A DNA stretch of 6,407 nucleotides from Actinomycetota bacterium (lineage in GTDB: Bacteria; Actinomycetota; Humimicrobiia; Humimicrobiales; Humimicrobiaceae): positions 1-6,407 of the forward strand of contig JAMCQQ010000111.1 of NCBI GenBank assembly GCA_023379515.1, written 5' to 3'. Shown piece after piece: positions 1 to 4,158 of this stretch. Made by a program: the position numbers and the translations under genes. Positions within the stretch are counted from its first letter, which is position 1. Each line of letters starts with the position of its first letter. The notes under the pieces were generated by a model. It had not been told where the DNA came from. It saw only the letters and a program-made list of their open reading frames with translations, and searched no databases.

Positions 1-19
1 TATCTAAAGGTTTACCATC
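1..19 (+). repeat. Left arm of an exact 19-bp inverted repeat (cut by window edge)
   Basis: TATCTAAAGGTTTACCATC here is the exact reverse complement of 510-528. Base 20 breaks the match; the outer end is the window edge, so the repeat may be longer than 19 bp. It lies inside the glycosyltransferase frame, in the last visible codons (DGKPLD on the minus strand). Confidence 0.9.
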
Positions 20-532
20 CTTCTGCTCCTGCTCAACCTTAACCTCGGTCCACTTATCTGTTATATAGCAATAGCGGTCGTAATTACCCAGGAATAAGCA
101 AAGGGGATCGTTCATCCCAATAAGGGCACAATATCTTGTTATATAACCATCTTCCTTCCTATAGCTGTAATAAAGAGGTTCACTTGCAATTATCTCTTCA
201 TCCAAAAAAGGTACTACCATTCTCTTTAGCCAACCAGATTGAGGCAGGATATTATCTGAATCTACAAAAGCAATAAGTTCATTTCTTGCATACTTCAAGG
301 CAACTGCCTTCCCTGCTTCACCAGTTTTTAAAGGATTTTTATAAATCTTGGCTTCATATTTTTTAACAATTTGTAAGGTATCATCAGTCGACCCACCGTC
401 AGCGACAATAACTTCAATTTTTTCTTTTGGATAACTCTGATTGGCAATCGATCTCAAACAGCTCCCTAAAACATTACCCGCATTTAAAGTGGGGATGAGA
501 ATAGAAATAGATGGTAAACCTTTAGATATCAT
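1..532 (-). CDS. GT2 family glycosyltransferase, 3'-truncated by window edge
   Basis: This frame starts at ATG 532-530 and stays open to base 1, so it has no stop here; 177 residues are visible. They form the N-terminal catalytic part of a GT-A fold, family 2 glycosyltransferase: IPTLN at 13-17, a nucleotide-binding ADGGSTDDT at 44-52, GEAGKAVALKYARNE at 71-85, and the metal-binding DSD at 91-93. The segment NDPLCLFLGNYDRY (141-154) follows. It should transfer a sugar from a nucleotide sugar to a glycan or lipid acceptor on the cytoplasmic face; donor and acceptor cannot be read. The start ATG overlaps the preceding TGA as ATGA, and GGAAG at 540-536 could serve as ribosome binding site, which points to translational coupling. 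The last visible codons (encoding DGKPLD) fall inside an exact inverted repeat with the gene's own start region, so the extreme left end should be treated with care. Family call is firm; specificity is unknown. Confidence 0.9.
   Translation of the reverse strand, partial: MISKGLPSISILIPTLNAGNVLGSCLRSIANQSYPKEKIEVIVADGGSTDDTLQIVKKYEAKIYKNPLKTGEAGKAVALKYARNELIAFVDSDNILPQSGWLKRMVVPFLDEEIIASEPLYYSYRKEDGYITRYCALIGMNDPLCLFLGNYDRYCYITDKWTEVKVEQEQKDGKPLD
510..528 (-). repeat. Right arm of the exact 19-bp inverted repeat, in the GT start region
   Basis: The plus strand reads GATGGTAAACCTTTAGATA, the exact reverse complement of 1-19. It covers codons 2-8 (ISKGLPS) of the glycosyltransferase that begins at 532, so both arms lie in the same gene. 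Confidence 0.9.
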
Positions 533-672
533 CTTCTTCCAAAATCCATTAAGTGACCAACAACGGCCTTTCCTGCTCGCCAGAGAAATTTAAGATTATC
601 TAACTCTCTAACATAAACAACTATTTTTCTGGTTATAAATCTGGGAGCGATATAGCAACTACTAATCTTCAT
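529..672 (-). pseudogene. C-terminal remnant of a second B12-type radical SAM gene (47-codon ORF)
   Basis: This ATG-to-TGA frame encodes 47 residues. From APRFI (residues 9-13) to the end it aligns with the C-terminal tail of the intact radical SAM protein encoded at 985-2436 (residues 447-481): PRFI, the R-x-LD--KF core and AGKxVxGHLxDF are shared. By hand count 18 of 35 aligned positions are identical, with one single-residue gap. No cobalamin or radical SAM domain precedes it: an in-frame TAG lies at 684-682, four codons before the ATG, and several more stops follow further upstream. Weak similarity seems to continue across the ATG to that stop, suggesting the ATG is not an original start. 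I read it as the 3' end of a lost paralogous gene. A translated 47-residue peptide is possible, because the ATG overlaps the upstream TGA (ATGA, 672-669) and its own TGA overlaps the next ATG (ATGA, 532-529). No good Shine-Dalgarno precedes it. Confidence 0.75.
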
Positions 673-932
673 TTGGTGTATCTATAGCTGCTTAAACTGA
701 TAATTACTTTTCCCTGTTTGCGAGACAAGCTAAAACCAATCTCTTTAAATTTATTTAGATTTTGCCAGTTATGTAAATACAAATGCTTTTTTAACCTATC
801 ATCTGCAGTGTGATAGGAGCTTGCGAGTTTCTTGAGTCCAAAACCTTTTTTATATTTAAATATTATCTCCTCTCTATTACTTTCAGTTAAAACTGTAGGG
901 GCAAATTGTCCTTTCTTATTTCGCCTTCTCAT
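669..932 (-). CDS. Small basic protein with probable helix-turn-helix, function unknown
   Basis: This 87-residue protein has about 21 Lys/Arg against 6 Asp/Glu. Residues 20-55 have the spacing of a helix-turn-helix: a helix around EEIIFKYKKG (21-30), a second around LKKLASSY (33-40), and a recognition-type helix around TADDRLKKHLYL (42-53). The N-terminal RRRNKKGQF resembles leaders of small phage or homing-endonuclease-associated proteins, but this is an impression, not an identification. Residues 56-87 match nothing I recognise. The ATG at 932 is supported by AGGA at 941-938, 5 nt upstream, the clearest Shine-Dalgarno seen among the window's starts. It sits between the intact radical SAM gene and the tail remnant of a second one, unlike the glycan genes around it. 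It could be a regulator, part of a small mobile element, or an insertion scar product. It ends in TGA overlapping the remnant's ATG. Confidence 0.55.
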   Translation of the reverse strand: MRRRNKKGQFAPTVLTESNREEIIFKYKKGFGLKKLASSYHTADDRLKKHLYLHNWQNLNKFKEIGFSLSRKQGKVIISLSSYRYTK

Positions 933-937
933 TTAAT

Positions 938-941
938 TCCT
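938..941 (-). promoter_or_regulatory. Ribosome binding site of the small HTH gene
   Basis: Read on the minus strand, AGGA lies 5 nt before the ATG at 932. The neighbouring genes rely on stop-start overlaps or weak purine runs, so this site suggests independent translation initiation for the HTH gene and supports the chosen start. Confidence 0.5.
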
Positions 942-948
942 ATTTCAA

Positions 949-978
949 TATATAAATTTTGTTATCCTCTTGAAACAA
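949..978 (-). promoter_or_regulatory. Possible sigma70-like promoter before the small HTH gene
   Basis: In the only sizeable intergenic gap (933-984), the minus strand reads TTGTTT (978-973) and TATATA (954-949), 18 nt apart, upstream of the AGGA site and ATG of the HTH gene. This is a reasonable match to -35 and -10 boxes, but an AT-rich spacer gives such matches by chance. If real, it would let the HTH gene, the remnant and the following glycosyltransferase be transcribed apart from the upstream genes. Confidence 0.3.
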
Positions 979-982
979 GGAT
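964..982 (-). repeat. Imperfect 19-nt palindrome just after the radical SAM stop
   Basis: The minus strand reads ATCCTTGTTTCAAGAGGAT, with 5-nt arms ATCCT and AGGAT and an alternative inner pairing CTTG/CAAG. It begins 3 nt after the radical SAM stop codon and covers the possible -35 box. There is no T-run after it, so it is a poor intrinsic terminator. It could be an operator or a minor RNA hairpin, or chance. Confidence 0.3.
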
Positions 983-984
983 GT

Positions 985-2436
985 TTACTTCTGAAAATCT
1001 TTAAGATGCCCTAAGACTTTTTTGCCTGCCATTGAGATGAACTTTACATCGTCCAAGCTTCTTATGCTAATCAACCTTTTAATAATAAACCTTGGATCAA
1101 AAGCAACTTTATAAATTTCTTGGACTAATTTCATTAATTCATCATCTTTCATCTTGGTTTTCAAAACAGACTTACGCATATCATACCTATCCCAATTTAA
1201 AGTTTTTAACCAACCTTTTTCTTTGGCTTCTTTAAACAAAGCAGTACCTGGATACGGAACAATCAAAGTGGCTTGTAATGTATCGGCATAGCCCTCTCTT
1301 AATAAATTTCTTCCCAACTCAACGGTTTTCAAAGCCTCTTCTTTACTTTCCCAAGGATAACCTAGCATTATTGTAACGTGGGGCTCTAGGCCGGCCTTCT
1401 TGGCTTGCTTACAAGAATCTGTTATTTGTTCTACTTTCAAATTTTTATTAATCTTATCCAAAGTTTCTTGATTAGCCGATTCCAAACCAAATAAAAGCAT
1501 TCTAAAACCTGCCTTTTTCATTAGTCTATAGTCATCAAAACTACAAGCTCCAAACCTCATATTACAACTGAAGTCAATCATTCTGTTGTAACCTCTCTTT
1601 ATCATTAGCCTGCAGAACTTTCTAAGCTGATCTCCGACAATAAATGTCCCTGTGTCATCAAATACAGTTTTAACTCCATAATTGTCTATTAAAAAGCCGA
1701 TCTCATCCACGAGCAACTCTGGTTTCTTAGCCCTCCAAGTGGGAAAGAGAGTCGTCCAACTACAAAAAGTGCAACCACCATTTACTCTATGCCAACAATC
1801 TCTGCCCGCCATAATGTAAGTACCTGGAGTTCTTTTGAAATTGCCATTTTTATAAGCATAGAGTTTCCATTTAGTAAGATCTCGATCTATAAAAGGAAGG
1901 CTACCTAGATCATGATTTAGAACAAAATTCCCAGTATTTTTTATCTCACCATTTGCTCTAAACCATATGCCTGGTTCTAAATCAACGCCTTTCTCAAGGT
2001 AATTACATAAATTCAATAAAAGAAAATCATAATCACCACCCATCAGCACGTAGTCAACTTTGGAGTTATGCAAAGACTCCTGTGAGAAAGCAGTAACATG
2101 GTCGCCAAAAAGAACTACTTTTAAATCAGGCATTAATCTTTTTATGTCATCAATTATTGCCCAATGTTGTTTAATAACTGGTGTCTTAGTTTCAATAGCT
2201 ATTAAATCTGGCTTCTCTTTTAATAGGAATTGCTGGTATTTTTGATAATCCCAATTCTCTGCTATAGCATCATTCCAAATCACATCATAACCTGCTTGTT
2301 TTAGAAGAGTAGCTGCCGAAGCTGGTACAACTGGATATATATAAGTCGGGTTTGAAAACCACTGAAATTGTCTATTTTGACCTAAAAGTGGGCACCCATA
2401 TCCTTTAAGCGGTGGATAAGATATTATGATCTTCAT
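985..2436 (-). CDS. Cobalamin-binding-type radical SAM protein
   Basis: This is a 483-residue protein with the usual two-domain plan and length of BchE-like B12-binding radical SAM proteins. Residues about 1-180 form a Rossmann-like cobalamin-binding domain: YPPL at 7-10, YPVVPASAATLLKQAGYDV at 34-52, a GDHVTA segment at 111-116, and KVDYVLMGGD at 126-135. Residues about 200-420 form the radical SAM barrel. The [4Fe-4S] ligands are C214, C222 and C225 in GRDCWHRVNGGCTFCSW, a CX7CX2C spacing instead of CX3CX2C. FDDTGTF (259-265), FGLESANQETL (316-326) and VTIMLGYPWES (354-364) fit the SAM-binding barrel strands. The tail (447-483) contains PRFIIKRL and AGKKVLGHL. It would cleave SAM to a radical and modify, perhaps methylate, a substrate; in this glycan neighbourhood a sugar or lipid is likely, but not shown. 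The ATG at 2436 shares one base with the upstream TAA (TAATG), indicating coupling. The tail is duplicated at 529-672. Family is certain, reaction unknown. Confidence 0.93.
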   Translation of the reverse strand: MKIIISYPPLKGYGCPLLGQNRQFQWFSNPTYIYPVVPASAATLLKQAGYDVIWNDAIAENWDYQKYQQFLLKEKPDLIAIETKTPVIKQHWAIIDDIKRLMPDLKVVLFGDHVTAFSQESLHNSKVDYVLMGGDYDFLLLNLCNYLEKGVDLEPGIWFRANGEIKNTGNFVLNHDLGSLPFIDRDLTKWKLYAYKNGNFKRTPGTYIMAGRDCWHRVNGGCTFCSWTTLFPTWRAKKPELLVDEIGFLIDNYGVKTVFDDTGTFIVGDQLRKFCRLMIKRGYNRMIDFSCNMRFGACSFDDYRLMKKAGFRMLLFGLESANQETLDKINKNLKVEQITDSCKQAKKAGLEPHVTIMLGYPWESKEEALKTVELGRNLLREGYADTLQATLIVPYPGTALFKEAKEKGWLKTLNWDRYDMRKSVLKTKMKDDELMKLVQEIYKVAFDPRFIIKRLISIRSLDDVKFISMAGKKVLGHLKDFQK

Positions 2437-3410
2437 TAGTAATCAAAGTCTTTCGCAATCAATCCTTTTAAAAAACCAATACCGTAGGTAAAATGAGTCA
2501 AGATTATTCCTACAAAGACATAGCCAAATAGATTTAAACTACGAACATTAATGCTAGCAAAAGATACAATGGCTAAATACATTAAAATCATAAATACGTA
2601 AATCCATAAAAACATTTTGTCTATTAGTGCCAGAGTTGGGAACACAATAAAGATAAAAATAAATATCAATGGAATAAAATAAACAAAATTTCTCGAAGTT
2701 TGGGGAAATTTTTTAACGAAAAACCCCCTGTGCCTAGCATAAGAAAATATTTGTTTCAAGTGGGGTATAAAAACCTTTCTCCTATGATGATACGAATAAA
2801 GTTCTGGTGAGTATAAGATTTTCTTTCTTAATTTATGGACTATGTCCAAGCACAACTTTGTATCTTCACCTGGCCAATACTTTGTTGTAAAGCCTCCAAG
2901 TTCCTGAAAGATGGACTTCCTAACTATCATATTGCTTGAAGGAAAATCATCAACAAACCTTGGTTTCCCAAGTTTATATCTATAAGTAAATTTCCCACTT
3001 ACAATAAAAGACTCATATAATTTACCACTAGCTAACTGCTTTGGGGAATCATTTTGGGGAGTAAGGCTTGGACCACAGACCATTGCTATATCAGGATCTT
3101 TAAAATATTCAAGTGATCTCTCGAGCCATTTTTTATTCGGATATGCATCATCATCCATAAATGCTAAAAACTCGCCTTGAGCACTTTTAGCACCAATATC
3201 CCTCTTATCAGCAGGTTTTAAATGTCCAGTTGGTATTTCAATAATTCCACCACTTTTACTAACACTTTTATAATCAGGAAGCAAAATTAACTCAAAATTT
3301 TTATATGTTTGATTTTTTATATATTCAATAGTCTCAAATAGGTATTTATTATATTCTTTAAATGGAATGATTATAGAAAATATGATATTTCCATCTTTTT
3401 CTTTTTGCAT
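2436..3410 (-). CDS. GT2 family glycosyltransferase with C-terminal membrane helices
   Basis: This is a 324-residue glycosyltransferase. The GT-A domain starts with FSIIIPFKE (11-19); the metal-binding site is MDDDAYP (85-91). GPSLTP (113-118), FPSSNMIVRKSIFQELGGF (156-174), WPGEDTKLC (179-187) with the probable catalytic ED, and YHHRR (207-211) are hallmarks of a GT2 subgroup also seen in mycofactocin- and hopene-associated transferases. The common DDGS motif after the first strand is replaced by LLPDYKS (43-49). Three hydrophobic segments follow, about 242-262, 266-287 and 293-312, anchoring the enzyme so that the catalytic domain faces the cytoplasm. It should add a sugar to a membrane-bound acceptor; the sugar is unknown. 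The ATG at 3410 lies 2 nt after the upstream stop, and its own stop overlaps the radical SAM start, so it sits in the middle of one operon. Family call is strong. Confidence 0.92.
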   Translation of the reverse strand: MQKEKDGNIIFSIIIPFKEYNKYLFETIEYIKNQTYKNFELILLPDYKSVSKSGGIIEIPTGHLKPADKRDIGAKSAQGEFLAFMDDDAYPNKKWLERSLEYFKDPDIAMVCGPSLTPQNDSPKQLASGKLYESFIVSGKFTYRYKLGKPRFVDDFPSSNMIVRKSIFQELGGFTTKYWPGEDTKLCLDIVHKLRKKILYSPELYSYHHRRKVFIPHLKQIFSYARHRGFFVKKFPQTSRNFVYFIPLIFIFIFIVFPTLALIDKMFLWIYVFMILMYLAIVSFASINVRSLNLFGYVFVGIILTHFTYGIGFLKGLIAKDFDY

Positions 3411-3412
3411 GC

Positions 3413-4150
3413 TTATTCTAATTTCTTTAGTTTTTTTAATCTAAAATATATTTTTAAAGTATCATTGAAAATGTTAAAAATATCCCTTGGCTTTATCCTA
3501 CCTAAATAAGCTTTACTAAAAGCTAACTTAATGGGAGCCTCGGCCAATTTATAACCTCTATCATGAGCTAATACCAAAAGCTCCAAATCAAATGCAAACT
3601 TATTAGTTTTTAAATCTGGAAGTATGTTCTCAAGTACTTCCCTTTTAAAAAGTTTAACTCCAGTTTGAGTATCCCTAACAGGCAAGCCAAAAATAATTTT
3701 AATCAAATAAAAATAGACATTACTATATAGCTTTCTAATCCATGGATAATTAAGCGCGGAATCAGGATGTCTTTTAGAGCCAATTACTACGTCTGCGTCC
3801 TTTAATTCTAAATATTCCATAAGCAATAAAAGATGCAAAGGGTGAAGATCCATGTCCGCATCTATAAAAGCTATAAGCTCTCCAGCGCAGAGGCTAAAGC
3901 CCTGCATTATTGCATAACCTTTACCTTTATTTGGTTGGTATGATGAGATTTTAACATGCTCATCTTTACTAAAGCTTGTTATTACATTTAAATGAGTTTT
4001 ATCTGTACTACCATCATCTACAATTACAATTTCATAATTTTTACCCCCCTTTTCCATTGTCTTTTCTATCTCTGCAACGCAGGAAACTATGGAATTTTCT
4101 TCATTATAAGCCGGAACTATTATTGAAATTTTTTTGTTATTAGTTAACAA
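3413..4150 (-). CDS. DPM1-like GT2: probable polyprenyl-phosphate sugar transferase
   Basis: This 245-residue enzyme has the length of a single-domain dolichol-phosphate mannosyltransferase. Motifs: IIVPAYNEE (10-18), VDDGSTD (44-50), NKGKGYA (74-80), the metal-binding DADMDLHP (97-104), VIGSKRHP (122-129), the acceptor-loop region DTQTGVKLF (160-168), and FAFDLELL (185-192). No transmembrane segment is evident and the C-terminus is basic (RLKKLKKLE). Known members transfer mannose or glucose from GDP- or UDP-sugar to a polyprenyl phosphate on the cytoplasmic side; the exact sugar is not readable here. The product would be a natural donor for the GT-C-like membrane protein encoded just upstream. 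The start is TTG at 4150, 8 nt after the upstream stop with only a purine run (AGAAAAAA) before it. The frame closes at a TGA (4177-4175) and holds no ATG before residue 32, which would cut into the fold, so TTG is the most sensible start. Confidence 0.9.
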   Translation of the reverse strand: MLTNNKKISIIVPAYNEENSIVSCVAEIEKTMEKGGKNYEIVIVDDGSTDKTHLNVITSFSKDEHVKISSYQPNKGKGYAIMQGFSLCAGELIAFIDADMDLHPLHLLLLMEYLELKDADVVIGSKRHPDSALNYPWIRKLYSNVYFYLIKIIFGLPVRDTQTGVKLFKREVLENILPDLKTNKFAFDLELLVLAHDRGYKLAEAPIKLAFSKAYLGRIKPRDIFNIFNDTLKIYFRLKKLKKLE

Positions 4151-4158
4151 TTTTTTCT

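Noticed and set aside
964..982. Intrinsic terminator after the radical SAM gene
   Set aside because: The stem is short and interrupted and no T-run follows on the minus strand (AACAAAATTT comes next), so termination is not supported.
2060..2245. 61-residue plus-strand ORF
   Set aside because: It lies antisense and entirely inside the radical SAM gene, over the conserved cobalamin-binding domain, and its product shows no recognisable motif. It is a shadow frame.
2436..3410. Missing DDGS motif as evidence that the membrane GT2 is inactive
   Set aside because: The subgroup with the GPxxTP, GEDxxxC and YHHRR motifs commonly has a PD-type segment there, and the DDD and GED motifs are intact, so loss of activity is not supported.
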